Shown here: one piece after another, positions 22,001 through 36,776 of the stretch
How positions within the stretch are numbered: position 1 is the stretch's first letter
How the letters are laid out: every line of letters starts with the position of its first letter
Source: Tanytarsus gracilentus
Taxonomy: Eukaryota > Arthropoda > Insecta > Diptera > Chironomidae
NCBI GenBank assembly: GCA_038502055.1
Contig: JAXRKN010000039.1
Span: 124,001-188,000 of the forward strand
Length of the DNA stretch: 64,000 bases
Direction: 5' to 3'
Position numbers and translations under genes: made by a program
The notes under the pieces: generated by a model
Seen by the model: the letters and a program-made list of their open reading frames with translations, nothing else
Database searches by the model: none
Told to the model about the DNA's origin: nothing

Positions 22001-25000
22001 ACACGGCAATATTGAAAAAAAACGGAGTGTTTGAATGGATAGAAAATCATCACCACCTCTCAGTTCAAACAGCTTGCCGCGTCGCGCTCATCATTAAAGT
22101 CCAATCGTTAATGCTTTTAAGCTGATCACTGTTTTTAAATGAGGAGATTTTGTAGTGGTGAGAGAAAAAACTTTCGGGATAAATTGTCCATAAATCGATA
22201 TTTTAATAGACTAACACTCGCATGATGCTTTAAAATGCCTGCATATTTTGTCATCGATACAAATATCCTGATTTATTTTTTTCTCCTATGCTAAACGAAT
22301 TATGTGAATGACAATATACATTTTTTCTTCTTGTAAATAAACATTTTGAATGCAGTTCAATTTAAAATCTATCAATTGTGTTGAAAGAAAATGTCTCTTT
22401 GAAACATATGCAGCCTGTCATGTTGCCACTCAAATTTGTTTATTTTTTTCTTCTAAAATTGGCAGATATAAATATCAAATAAGCATGACATGGGTTTTTA
22501 AACTCAACGCAGTAGTCTATTTAGAGGATTTTCTTAAATAGCCTCAATACGACGTGTGCAATAAAAATAATAAAGTTTTATTGTCTTAACAAATTGTTAC
22601 ACGTGTGGTTTTGTGTCAGCGTCCTGAAAACATTTTTTCGTCTTCTTACAAATATGTTTCTAATTCATCTGATATTTATATTTCTCCACTTATCACTTAT
22701 AAACGAAACAAATTTTCATAAAAATTAAATTTAAAAGAAAACATTCGAGAAGGAGAGACAAAAGGAGGGAGAAAAAGCAGGTAAAAAATTCAACGATAAT
22801 TAAGATATAACATTTTAAAAAACACACACTGAAAAATGTGTGTCATAAATTTCATTATGTGTCACGATCGTCGATAGACGACCAAAAAGAAATATTTTAA
22901 TTAAAGTTTATACGTTATTGGTTATTCGAAAGAGTCTCAATTTCTCAATCTGATCCATTTATTAATTTCCATACACGTCGCTAGCTCGCACAAGCGATGA
23001 TGCGCCTCTCTAGAAGTGAGTAGTGACCATAAAAATGACAACGCAAGCATTTTTATACAGCTTAACTATTTTCTGTCGAAGAAGTGATGGAAAATAAGTC
23101 AATGAGATTGTAATCAGCCATAGAAGGTAAAAAGAATACAACATTTGCGCCACGGAGGAATCAATTTTCGGCATAAATTAACGAATATAGAGGAAAAAGA
23201 GATTTCAAAATCTTCGATTAAATATGCAGATTTATGGAAGCTGAATGTGTTATTAATTCTTCTCCTTTTTCCTCCTCTCTAGTTAATTAGCTGATTTTTT
23301 TAATGAGTGAGCGAGACGAGAGAAATAATATTCACATGACTTTAGATAGCATGCCCTATCGAGCTCTCATCTGACTCGGGCTAGTGAGTGAATTAATTAA
23401 TATTTTTTTTCGGGAGGGAAATCTCTTTTTTATTTCTTAATTGAAACCATCGAGATCTCGAAAGCTGTATCATCCTGCAAACGATGGTCAAGAGAGCTAT
23501 GAATTTCTAAGTGGACATAGCGGAATGAATATTTTGCATAAAATCTCCATCATTTAAAACGCATTTAAAATTTTTCGAGTCTAGCGAACGTATAAATGCA
23601 AGGCAGGGCAGTATAATTGGAAACAAATTGCTCTAATCCCCCGCAAAACGATTAGCGCAGATCGTTGACTGACTAATGAATAAATTCTCAGATATTTCAC
23701 TTTTAGTCCAACGATGATGAAGAAAGAAAACAAACAATAGACAATTGCCAATATAATCGCAATCGTCTGCATATTAGTTTGTCTTTTATTATTATTTTAC
23801 TTCGTCTCTAAGCCACCCACCTTGCTGCCGCCACGCATCAAATCGAGCGATTATTATTTTCTCCCTTCCCCCTTTTTTTATAGACATATAAAATCGCAAC
23901 AATAGCAAATATTATAAACACACGGCAACAAAAGGTCTCTTTTCTATTCAATAAATTACATCATTAATATTGCTTCACATTCGCATGTATACGATGCCCT
24001 TACATTGTACATGTATAGAATTGAGTGAGAGAGAGAAATGTACCAGTAATAATAATACTGTGCAAATAATAATAAAATACTCATATGGATACCCACACGT
24101 GAAAAGAAAAATTTAGTGTTTTATTAGGTTTAATCCACCGTAATAATTCTTCTAAATAAATTGCAAAAGAGCAGAAAATATAAATTTTATCCTTCCAGGT
24201 GAAATTTTTGAGCAAAATCGTGCTCCAACTGATTTATATATATGTTTGTCTTTTGTGTCCTTTCTCGTTTTATTTTATTTCATCCTTGCGACTCTGTGGT
24301 AGCTAAAGCATCAAAGCGTTTTTTTATTCTTTTTGTAAATGCTGCTAAAAAGAACTACAAAGAAGGAGGAGGAGGACGAATGCCAGTGAGGGACAAAGGA
24401 GATAAGAGTAAGAAAATTTAAGGAGCAGGAAAGGACGACAAATACATTCAAGTTAATAAGCATAGAAGAATTCCTTTTTCCTGCACGTAACTCGTAAGAA
24501 ATAAATAAATTTTTTCTCTCTCTTTGTCACAAAATTGACCAAAAAAAGAGTGAGATTTGAGGAAAAAGCCATTCTACATATTGAATGAACAGAATATCAT
24601 CAGCATTGAACAATGCAATTGGTGTTGAAAAAGGTTAGCTTGACGAATCAATTGATTCATAGCCTTAACCTGAGTTCTGTGGACGGATATGAGTATGAGT
24701 GTATGTTAGAGCATAAAAGAAATGAGGGAGATGACTCAGATGAGAAGAAGCAGGAAATTCGATTAGATCTTTTTTATTTAGAATTTGCATTATGATTATG
24801 TATATTGTGAAAAATACAATAAATACGCCAACTCCATTTACATTCAGGCGTGCATTATTAAGTGCAAAATTGAAGGCACTTGAAGGCATTTATCACACTT
24901 ACTTTTCATTATATATTATTGCGAGGAATTGCAAAGAAAATAAAATTCGCTTAAGAAAGAGTTCTTGACAAAATCAATTTGAAAGAAATTTTGTAATCTC

Positions 25001-25950
25001 ATTCACTCTCAAATAATGCTGTAGATGAAAAGGGTATACATATTTTTAATAAAAAAGAAGTATCTTTATATGAAATTCCATCGTTGAGAGATGCTGTATG
25101 AGTAAATCCACAGAACGACTGAAGCACTTAAGTAAATGAGAAATAACGTAAGACGATAAGAATCTTGAGATGTCTCGTTCATAAATGTTTAATTTATTAA
25201 ATAATGTGTATGATAAAGAATTTTTCGTCTCGTTAGTATTCAACTCACTACTTTTCAACTTGTTGTGGAAATGAAATTAGCGTCACTATAGTGGCGCAAT
25301 TATGAAAATGAGGGGTTAGATAAGTATTCGACTCGATGGAGCATGCGAGGAGCGATGTCAACGGAATAAATAATTTCTTCATGGAAATTATCAATCTCAT
25401 CATTAAGCCATACGTGCGAGGTAACCTAAAAATTCTCAAAGCACTTTGTCATATTCTTATCATACATGCATCACAACTTTAAGATCAAATTTATGAGTAG
25501 AATCGAAGATGTTTCAATGTGATATAAAATTGTAATGTTGTAAGTTAAATCTTAACTTTTCTTCAACTTCAATAAAAAAATGCTTTAAAAAAGTTGAAAA
25601 AATTTTCTACATTTATTTTACGTCAAAGAGAAATTTATTCTTATATTTTATGTGCGCACGTTTCTTTCTTAAATGAGCAAAAGAGCGAAAGTATTTTTTA
25701 ATTAAATTCTTAATGTGCGGTCGGTGTATAAAAACAAGCTAAATATTTCACAAAAATTCTCTTCTGCTCATTAAGAAATTTGTATATGGCTGTGCTGTGA
25801 GAGGAAAAAATTCACCATTCATCATTTTACACTAACCACCGACTCCATCACACTTTTCAACCGACAATATCGAAATTATTTATTTATATTATTTTCCACT
25901 CGATTCTCATGCTCGTTGTTTGGTTTTTGCGTTTTTCGTTTAATTAAATT

Positions 25951-25968
25951 TCATCATCATCATCATCA
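25951..25968. repeat. (TCA)6 microsatellite
   Basis: Six uninterrupted TCA units followed by a degenerate AAC/ATC continuation to about 25979. It is not inside a supported gene. Confidence 0.85.
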
Positions 25969-28900
25969 ACAACATCATCGTGAACGAGCGAAATGACGAC
26001 GCGAGTCAGTGGACTTTGTGTATACACATTTAATAAATTAATTTCGATAATAAAAAATTCCTTAAATTTACTCTCCATAGCTCACATACGCGTGATTTAC
26101 CCGCTCACTTATTTCATTCGTGTGTATCCCACACGTTGTACCGCGTTGGCATGTACGACGGCTGCAAAATTGATTGATTTTCAGAACAAATTTTCGTCTG
26201 AGTGGAAAATTGTTGTCGCATTGTGGCGGTGGTAACGGAAAACGTTGATGTTTGTATGAATGTTTTATTCGATTCAATTATGTTCGATATAAACGATACA
26301 AAAAGAACATTTTTTTATTTTCGAACAAGATTTTTCATTAATATAAACAGAATAATTGTTTTCAATGATGCATATTTTTTGAATTTAATTGTTTTTTTTT
26401 GCTTAAATTATATTATTTTTCTCTCTGTTGAACCAAAAATAAAAAAATTTATTATTTGTTAAAATCTACATTAATTGAATAAAATCTTAGAACCACATAG
26501 TTCAGTTTAAAATATACTGAAAGAGACAGAAAAATTGTAACCATAATGGAAATTTATGATTTTAGGGTTCTTCAGAAACTCTCCTTATCCATTGTTTCAC
26601 TCACGTTATCCTATTCGTTCCAGTCGGTGGCGTAGAACTGGCTGAGTAAGATAGAAGGAAAAAAGTGAGTGTAAAAGAGAAGAATGTTAAGGATCATCAC
26701 CATTACCAAAACTAATTCCAACGTAAATTCTAACAAAGAGATTTTTGGGTGATTTTTTAGACGCAACCGAAACCATTATTTTATGGATTTTCTCGAGATG
26801 GTTTCTTCCAGCACATTACTCTCCCTCACACTCGTTCAGCAAAAAACGCAAAAGATAAATACGAAAGCGGGTAGAAAGTGTTAAAGCTACAAAGGATTTT
26901 TAAAAATTTTATATTTTTTTAATAATCACTTTGTCATCAATAGAATTTATAACAAATATTTTAGCTCTATAGAGTCAATAAGAAGCCGAACGAAGATAAA
27001 TGAAACAAAGTTCTTTAGAACTGCCGCAAAATCATTTCGAGAAAAAATGCATTTCTTTCTCACTCGAGTAATTGAATGATTTTGATTGTGTGGAGAAGTG
27101 ATAAAAGTCGGGCGAATTGAATGAGTTTGTGGATTGTGAATGAATGGAACAAAAAAGGTCCTTGCATGTTAGGAATTTTCTCTCGTAAAAATCTCATTTT
27201 TCATTACATTATTACTTGAATAACGACTTTTGCCCTTTTTCTCTTTATATTGCAAATCTTCACACACACACAAGCATGTGCGGTTCACATCTATGAAATT
27301 GAAACACAAAAGAGTGACATTAAAAGTTCCACAGAATGGTTTGCTATCGAAAAAAATATCCAATTTTTAATTACAATGTATCTCAAAGTGTCAATCCAAC
27401 TTTTTTTTCGGCCCTTCTCTTTGACTTTTTGTTTTCGATTGTTTATTTGTTATTTACATCATCAATGTTGTTCTTGCTTTTCATCCTAAAAATCGGAAAA
27501 ATTCTCATTTTGTCCTCTCTTTCGTTTCGGTAAACTTTAAACATTGAGTCGAACAGAGATTTGCAATCCGCACCGACGTTTATCTTTTAAACAAAAAGAA
27601 GAAACATCAATAGACTGACTACTGCGGTGTCAGACTCATTCAATTGAATGCCACCCTCACATTACTCTGTCTCCTTCTGTTCCATGTCTGTACATATTTA
27701 TCTTTCAAACTACTTCATGTCCCTCGAAGCAATACAGATCGAAGAGTGTATTGTGAGTATCATTGCATACATTTTTGCAGACAGCTTCAAAATGTCCTTT
27801 AAAAAACGATTGTAAAATCTCCATAACACGGAACAATTTCTTTTGGACACTCGACAAAAAAGAATTTTTATCCAAAAGTTTTCCTTTCTTTCATAGCAAG
27901 TCCAAGTAGTAAATAGAGTGAAAGAAACGACTTTAATCGTCTCCCATAGTGAAAGACCCCCAGGAAAAACAGCTAAAGATAAATTCAATTTGAAACGATG
28001 GGCAAAGTTTTGGTAATTTAAATCTTTCTATCTTCCTAATTAATTAATTTTCAATTGTGCCAAAGGGCGACTCGACAATTGAAGCTAAAGAGAAAAGTTT
28101 CAAAATAAGATCTGTGAGTACCGAGAGAAAAGAGTAAAGTGAAGGGGTGCGGAGGAGGAAGACAATTGTCTTTGAAATTACGCCCTCAAGCATGAGCTGT
28201 AAATTTTGTTATTTTCAAATAGATTTTCAATTTCAATGAAGACATCCAATTAGAAGATTTTGTATTGCAAAACTTTTGCCATCATCTCGTCATTGCCATA
28301 TAAACGACATCGGTGGGAGCTGGGAAATGGAAATCCGATATGTGTAAGATAACATATTGAAAATTTCACCTCAACTGTGAGTGCTATAAGAGAACTCTTA
28401 TTTGATTTTGAAAATGCATTTAATTAAATGAGTTTTTCACTCCACAAATCTTTCGTCTTTTGCGGATGCTGATAACAAGAAGACAAAGTTGAGAAAGTAC
28501 TCACTAGAGGAAAATCGTCATCGTTTTCCGTCCATAAAAATTGAAGGAAAGGATTTCAAAAGAACTTTCTTAATTGGATAGCAAGTACACTCCATCGATT
28601 CCGCACAAGAGCTCGTTAAAGAGATAAAGTGAGAGACGACGGATTTCATCTTGCGGGCGGATTTCGTTATGAAAATTGCAGAGATCGAATTTCCTCCAAT
28701 TTTTTCAAATCTCTGTGCCAATCTGAGATTTTATTCTCGTCACCAGAGCCAACATAATCAATTTTGTGATAAAGAAAATTTCCTCAAATTGGCTCGAGTT
28801 TTTTATCATCTCGCTTTTAATGATTGCACTTAAATTCTCTTCTCAATACACAGCATAAGCGATTGAGTGAGCGAATTGAATTGATTGATCGCTCTCATTA

Positions 28901-29509
28901 GAAGAACACTTATTGTTTCGCACCCCTTAAGTAGTGCTGTATGTATCTGATTCGTGGAGTTATCTTGACGTTTCTCAATGCTAGCAGCATGACGATGCTT
29001 TTAATAATGCCTTCTCTCTTAAAAAAATTTCAAGAATCGTTTTGATTACCGTTTAAGATATTAGAAAAAGAGTACCATAAAAGCTTCAACATCAATCAAT
29101 GTCATTTATTACTTAACCTATTTAAACATTGCTTAGTTTTTTCTCATTCTTATGAGAAGCAATTTCACAAATGTGATGGATGTATCGATTGTAACGACTC
29201 AAATTGACTCTCTAATTTGATTAAAGCATATCTCTTTGTGTACTTACGTTCGTGAGGATGAGGAATCACACAAAAAAGACGTTCAGAAGCAATGCTCTGC
29301 TTGTGACATTTCGACATGAAGTATAGAAACTCTCAAAGACACACATCCCTAAGAATTATTGATCACTCTCTTATTATATTTACCCAATTTCTTCGTCTTA
29401 TTCATGTAATCTCGTATAATTTCTCATCGACTCGCTGTGTGCTTGCAGCTCCTAATTTTATTGTACACATAAGCAGACAAAAAGGTTACTTTTGAATTCT
29501 TTAAAATGA

Positions 29510-29612
29510 TTATTGTTACAACCATAAAAAAATTCAAAAATCCTTTTTTAAAAAAGGGAATAGACATTTAAAGGATTTTTATTTTTATGACTTCAAATGC
29601 CAATAACAATGG
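29510..29612. repeat. Imperfect inverted repeat (foldback), about 100 bp
   Basis: The left arm contains TTGTTACAACCATAAAAAAA then CAAAAATCC; the right arm contains GGATTTTTATTTTTATG then AATAACAAT. The arms pair imperfectly around a short centre near 29560. It could be a small foldback element or a chance AT-rich hairpin. No target site duplication was evident. Confidence 0.35.
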
Positions 29613-32600
29613 AAATATTGAGGTTCACAGATGCGAATACAATAGAATACAGTAACTTCATAAAGTAAATGTGGATACCGCAATCATGAATGCGATCCTT
29701 GAACGTTCAAATGGAAATTGACACTTCCATAAAAATGTGGAATCATAAAACTTTTAATATCATAATTCAATTTCTTTTCGACTGTTTTTCGTTATATTTT
29801 CAACATCTCAGGTTTCTCGCTCTTGTTATTCGATTTTTACTCAATGCCTTTTGTTAAGATTCTTTTCTTTTAATGCTCATCAAGTGGATATATAGAATGA
29901 TATGTATATTCAAAAAAGAATCAGTTATAAAAGAATTATGTAAAAATTAATAACTCAAGCAAACCGTTGAAACTCAATCCTTTTGAGCGAGAGAAAGAAA
30001 GAACTCTAATAAATCGAATGATAAATTGAAATTTTTATTTCTTTGAGAGCCATGTTTCAAAACAAGCGGACTCAACAGGCAGATGAATAAATTAAATTAA
30101 TGACATATTATGTTATATGGTGTAAAGGATGATCGGGGAACAATATTTTTATTTTTTTACCTAAAGCTCATATTATCTCTCTCTGATACTTCTCTTCATT
30201 GAGGTGGCTATCACTTTACGACTTAATACTTATTATGGGTCATATAAGTGAGACGCAATCTAGTTAAGGCAAAAAAAATATGTGTTGTTGTCGGTATTAT
30301 AAACTTCAGAAGGGGATTATGAGTGCTTTAAAGTCATTTAGATTTACCCTTTGCGCACAACTGCTCACTCGCTTCTCTATAAAAATTTATAAACTTCAGC
30401 TTCTTTAACTACCCAATAGGGATGCCATAAAGACGAGGAAATATATACGAGGTACGAACTTAAATCTCTTTTATAATGTGAACCAACGAGATATGTGTGA
30501 GTAAAACACCATAAGATGACAAACAGAAGAAGCTAACTCGAGATGTTCTGCAAAATTTAATACGTTAGTAAACTGCACTCATACTTTCGCTCGACTCGAG
30601 TGATTTATTTCCTCCTGCTTTAATAATTATTATAGCTCACACTGTGTTCATGCATTTTCCAATATTCGTGTTGTAAACCATTGCGACACTTTGTACACAA
30701 AATTTGACATCAATAATTATTTAACAAAATCAATCTTTGGTTTAATTTAATCAGAACATTCGCTGTATAAACACATGAGGAGGATGAGGAAGGTGTGAGT
30801 GGTTATCATGGGAATTGTTTTATCACAAAAGTAATAAGAACAAGTACTTATTTATAGTTAGAGTATAGCAAATCAAACATACATAAATTTATTTTCGATT
30901 TTAAATTGCTTTTCTGCCTTTTACATTCCTCTTCCACGATACTCCCTCTTTCTGCACACTTTACGTTCAATTTTGTTATTTTCCTGTTTCTCTCGAGAAA
31001 AAAAGCGAGATGCTGTTAGTCTAAAGATTTTGTCGTTGGCAAATATGTATAAATTTGTATGTTTTGATTGTGTGTTTGAATAAATCTCGTGCACAAAGCC
31101 TCTCGTTTTGCTTCTCTCTCTTTACAAAGCGCACTTTGCAATTGAAAATCTTCGTTCGTGCAATAAATCATGCATGATTTGTATGTACACAATACTGAGA
31201 AATTACCGAGGCAAATTTTCAAGACTCCTACAAAATATGTCTCTTGTGTACCAAACAGCAGCAGCAATATTTGATCAGAAAATCACTGCTGCTGTTAACT
31301 TGATACAACAATACATACACATGATTTATAAAAAATCTAAATACGAATTTATGTAGTTATGAGCGGGAATTAAGTAATATTGATGGATGGCATAACCACA
31401 TAGATGCAACTTCAAATGAACCAAAATGGGAGCAATTTCTTATCTCACGCTCTCTCGGTTTGAGATCGACGGAGAACAAACATAAAATGGCCCGTCAAAT
31501 AAGAAGCGATGAGATTTAATCTCGCGCAATAAAAAATGATGTAGCCGTGGCACCACATGATTTTCTTCTTTCTTCACATCAATAATCACTCTAATTTTTT
31601 TCTTACGTACGGTTAAGCTATAATTTAAATTTTCAACACGATGACATCCGATACTTGAGTTAATTCGGGCTTGGTGTGAAATGAGCAAGAAAATACTTTT
31701 ATCGCTCGTCAACAGTCACACACATACTCTCGTTTATCGCCTTCCTCTTTTGAAATTACGACCAAAAGTTGAGTGTTGCTGTCCCACATGATGAGATATT
31801 ATCCAATTCATGGCACATCTTCATGGTCATAAAGTATTCTCAAATATGTCGTAAAGAGCCGAAATACTGGAAAATTGGGATGCCATAAATATATAAACAC
31901 CAATTATTTTTCACCATCCATCGCATCGTCCACATACTCTCACGCGTCGTTCTTAATTAATTTTCACATATTAACATGTGTTTTTCACCGACGTCAAGAG
32001 GATGTTTTCTTTTAGTTTTAAAAATTTCGATCAGTGTATGGTGATGATGAAATTCCATACTTTTCATACTTGTTCTTGGTATTTTAAAACGAATGAGAGG
32101 AAGGAAAAAATAAAGTTGGGATCGAACACATTCTACTATTTTTTTTGTAGCAAACAAATTTTGTCTTTCAACATATTTTTCTAATGAGTATGATTTATGT
32201 CTTGTTTTAACACAAAACTTTGAGTCCTCCTTCCACTAAATCATAGTATGAAGTGGTGATGATGTCGTCGACGATGGAAGAGGAAGAGGAAAATAATAAA
32301 TTTTCGGTTCATTTAATGCATGCTATGGAAATATATTTATTTCATATGTGCAAAAGAGTTTCCGTCGTTGTCGTTGCGTCTCCAGAGTCATTATTCATCG
32401 CCCGCTCTTTTTTATTGATAATCGAGCACGCAGAAATTCCATCAAAATTCCCCAAGTCTCGGGACGACACCCGCAAATTTATGTGTATGTAGAAAAAGGT
32501 GTGAAGAAAAGGTAGAGTTCATATATGAAAAAGTCCTCACGCTGTCACGTAAAACATTTTTCATGAGTATGTGTATGCGGTGAAATGCATGTTAGATGAA

Positions 32601-35600
32601 ATGAAATGGAAAAAGTTTCATTTTCTTCGTGCGACACTTTGTTAGAGTGAATGACTTTGACATTCTTATTACCATTTCTTTACCTCTCCACGAATACCCG
32701 TGAATTATCGCGCAATTTTTATTTCTCTCACTCGCTGAGTGTTTCTATCCTTTTGGAAATGAAAAATACAGCAAATTTTCCTTTCATCTCCGCTTTTATG
32801 TGTAAATAGATACGAGTGAGTGCTCTTTCTGAATAATGAGATGCATTTTCCAAACCTCCATTATTCATCCTTACTTCCACTTTCTCTCATTCATTCAACT
32901 GCTCTTCAGATGTAATTTTCTCTACCACCACCCAACAGTAAAACTTTGCATGCTGCACGAATGAAAGAATGAAAATTGCATCATCATTAAAATGCACTTT
33001 TCGCATCCTATTTCACTCGTTCTCATGAAAGGTGACGATAGTGTTTTTTTCTAAAGCTTCTATATATCCCGGATACAACTGAAGAAGCTTTGAACGAATT
33101 GCTTCACAATGAAAAATGTTGCAATCCATCCATTATAAAAGAAAGACTTTACATGTTGTGAAAAGAAATTTTTATCTTCCGATTCAACACGTCATTTTAT
33201 GTCTTTCATTGCGCGCTCTTCATGCATTTACACACTTCATTACATCGTTTTTTTTCTTCATCCAATATTTTGTATGGCATGTATATATGTGATTTGTCAC
33301 CGCACTCATGCCAAGGAGTGAGAGAGAGCGATAGGAGAGAAAGGTTGTCATCGTCACACAAATGGATTCTGACGAAGAAATCTCTTTCAGAGTGAGTAAT
33401 GTGTGTGAAATTGCGGCTTTTCATTTGGAAAATATGATAAATTTTATGTAATTAAGTGGGAACGATTTTCACCCATATGTGTGTGATGGTTCCTCTCATT
33501 AAAATGTGATTCAATTTTTCATCAAAGCTTCCCTTCTGCACTTTACTTTTCCATCATCCAAGAATGGTGTGAGAAAAGAAAACAAATTTGAAGTCATTAA
33601 GGAAAAGCAGAGGAAAAATTTAAATTCAACTTAACATATTTGAGTAATCGTTAACATTTCAACAAAATTTCTTTCGCACATTTATGAAGACGAGCGGCTA
33701 TAAATCAAGCCAAATCCTTTCGCTTGCGTACCATACAGGTAATATTTTACAAAGCTTTGATCGATTTACGCAGCATGTTACGCACTCCTTCTCTTATAAA
33801 TGTGGGAAATTTTATCGACTTGTATCAAAAAATAATTTTCTCAAGTTTTACCATTCATAGCAGCAAAAACTGTTATATGCCAGACTTAATCGTTCAATGG
33901 TTCACATGTAGAATTTATAAATTCTCACATGTACCATGCTGTACAATAATTTTGTAGGCTATTTCGCACTTCCGTATCTTCCTCTTAAACACGCCACGCT
34001 CGCATAATAATGATAAAAATGAGGAAAATTATTTTTCCGAAATCTTTTGTGAAAAGAATTTTATTTTTCATGTGAAAAGGCGGAAAAGTTGGAAATTTCT
34101 TCTCTCGAGATCAATAAATTTCTTTACAACCCGAGAGTTCTGCCTTTTTCAGCCACCCTCTTCTCTCACCGTAATATTACTGGAGTAAAGGTTTACCTTT
34201 TCCGTTTATGTGAAGAAGAAATTAATATAAAAAAGCGTCGGTATTTCCTGCGGGAAGTTTATGTATTTGAAGTAATTTGTAGCAATTTTATTGCTTTGAA
34301 AGAATTTACGGATAGAGAGAGAGAAAAAACAATCTCAAGTGCCACTTGCTGCTGCCATAGATTTTATTCGATTTTTTTTAAATGGAGCAAATAATAATTA
34401 ATTTGTATTCTCTTTTATATAGAAAATAGTTTCAAGCGAAAATAATTTTTACTAAAATAAGGAATGCGAGTGCTGTCATGCAGTTTTAATGTATAGCTGT
34501 TTTGCGGTTATTGATGTTATCCGATGCGTGTGCGTGTTTTCATGCACATTATAGTAATTTCCCATAATTAAATTGCTTTCACTCCATTAGTTACATATGC
34601 TCACCAGGGATATTTCCATTCATGTTCTCTATCCATCTTCCCTCAGCACACAAAATGAAATTTAATTTTTTTTCGGCACAACACAGTTCATTTCCTAAAA
34701 TTTTGTTTTGCAGTCTCAAATTGTTGCGCCCCTCGAAATTTTTAAATGCATTTTAAAAGCAATTGGAAATTTTCAATTCGATTCATTTTCGTCCAAAAAT
34801 CAAATTCATTATACTCTGAAATAACAATCACAAGTTCATTTATTATGATGGTGTCAATAACACATTTTTTCCATTCAACATTGCATCACCACCACCCCAA
34901 TATCATCCCGTTTTTTGGTTTACCACATTTGAACTCAAATGAACATGAAACGAATTTATTCTTCTTGAATAACCTTAAACAAAAATTAATTTTATTCTCC
35001 TTCTCTCTTTCTCATTTCTTTCCGTTTCCTTTTCATGACAAGCCAGGCGAGGGCCGGCTGTCATCGCTTATTGTAATTGAAATGTTCCTTTTTTTGGAAA
35101 TCTATAAAGGCAACAAAAAATATGGTTTGAAAATTTTGTTGTTGAAAGAAAAAAATTAAGGTGTCACCTCGAAAGATTTTCAAAGAAAACGAAAACCACT
35201 TTATCATCTTCACGAAAGAGATCCACCCACAAATTTCAAAATTCGATAAGTTATGTTTTGTATTTAATTAGATTTGTCTCGGAGCATCAGTGCAGATGTT
35301 GCTATTATTAGTTAATTTACTCTTCTGCAGTTTGGAGATGAAAATCTAGTTAACGATTTTATGCGCTCAAGGAAAAAGGTGTCGATTTTTATTTATAAAT
35401 AAATTCGAAGGAGGAGTCATCACGTGCATGTGCTGAAATCTTTGCTCGAACAAGAGAGTTAATCGAATCAAAAAATTAAATAGAGAAAAGAACTTTGTCG
35501 AGAAAGAAGAAGCCATGACAATCTAATTTATGTCTCAAAGTGCGAGCGTTTAATTAAAAAATACATTCAAGCTTTACGCAATGGAAATTTCACCTTAACA

Positions 35601-36737
35601 CATTTATAAAATTTTCATCGTCTCATCTAATTAGATTTCTTGTGAATGTTAATGAAAATTTATCGCATCTGTAAGAGCGAGAGGAGGGAGAGAAGAGAAA
35701 ATTAGAAAATCAGCAACGTCGTGAACCGGAATTTTAAATAAAAACAGTAATAATAATGATAACTTGAAATCATGTGGTTTGGAGGAATTTTTTTCATTAA
35801 TTCTCTCATAAAAGTTATAACTTAAAATAGAAGTTTTTATGGCAAAAATAACAAAATTGGTGATGATGACGGAGATAATAAAAAAAAGAAAACAAGACAC
35901 GACGAATCATCTTCGCTTGTTAATTATCAAATCGCCTCATCTTTCTCGCACTCTATGACGCTTTAGAAGAAAAAAAGGGGAGATATAGAGAGTTTAATGA
36001 TGGTGAGAAACTTATTCTTATGTTGGGCGCCTCAGTTATGGCCGCGCAGCAGCCAATTATATAGCTCTTTTCGCCTCTTCACTCTTTCTCGCTAACTTCT
36101 CACTCATGTGATCATCATCATCATCTGAAGCAGCGCGAAGTTGTTGTTGTAGGATGTTTTTTGATGGGCAAGATGATGTGTGAGAGAGTAAAGCTGAGTA
36201 GAAGAAGGAAAAAGAAGAGGTGAAGATGCATTTAACACATCAGTGAAATATTAAATATGCCGACAAGTCGTAAAAATTTCTGAATTTTTGTTCTATTTTG
36301 TGATAACAAATTATCGTTTTAAGGAAAGTTTTGAATAGTGAGATAATTATTTTACAGCAATGCTATTAGAAGTCCTCAAAGTGTGGACATGAAATTTGAA
36401 ACCACTCACGACAAATTTACAGGAAATCCTAATCCTCGCCTTATAGAGAGTCACATTTATATATATATACTGTCAAAAGAATAAATGGGGGTGAAAAGTG
36501 TTTGTCCTTCTTACAACTGCACACATATTGGAAAACCATAAATTCCACATAAAATACTTAACACTTATTATGGTTTCATCAGCTTGACCCAAAAGAAGTC
36601 ACACATTCATTTCCATATTAAATTACAAAACTTTTTTCAACATGTGCATATGGATCAAAATTCATAATCATCATCATGTGTGTTTGTGTGAGTGTAAAAA
36701 AATTTACAAAGTTCTGATTTTTGTTAAATTTGTTGAA

Positions 36738-36776
36738 AAAAAAATATTATTTCAAAAATAAAAATAATATTTTTTT
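36738..36776. repeat. Perfect 15-bp AT-only inverted repeat
   Basis: AAAAAAATATTATTT at 36738-36752 is the exact reverse complement of 36762-36776, with a 9-base loop. It is composed only of A and T, so a chance origin is likely. Confidence 0.6.

Larger units (their letters stand above)
16151..29500. other. Gene-free AT-rich tract, first part
   Basis: No coding exon could be supported on either strand. Open frames here are short (60-124 codons), of random composition, and lack splice partners or recognisable motifs. The tract holds simple repeats: a CT run at 19012-19029 and six TCA units at 25951-25968. Many short GA- or CT-biased patches occur, which is common in insect regulatory DNA. It could be intergenic regulatory sequence, the 5' intron of a gene whose exons lie elsewhere, or noncoding RNA. 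Nothing in the raw sequence decides between these. Confidence 0.6.

Noticed and set aside
34089..34394. 101-codon open frame
   Set aside because: Composition looks random and no family or neighbouring exon supports it.
34746..35159. 137-codon open frame in the desert
   Set aside because: Phe, His, Ser and Leu dominate, there is no motif, signal peptide or splice partner, and frames this long do occur by chance over 45 kb on six frames.
36738..36776. Strong AT hairpin as a transcription terminator or microRNA
   Set aside because: The stem is made of A and T only, bacterial-type terminators do not apply here, and no known microRNA sequence is present.
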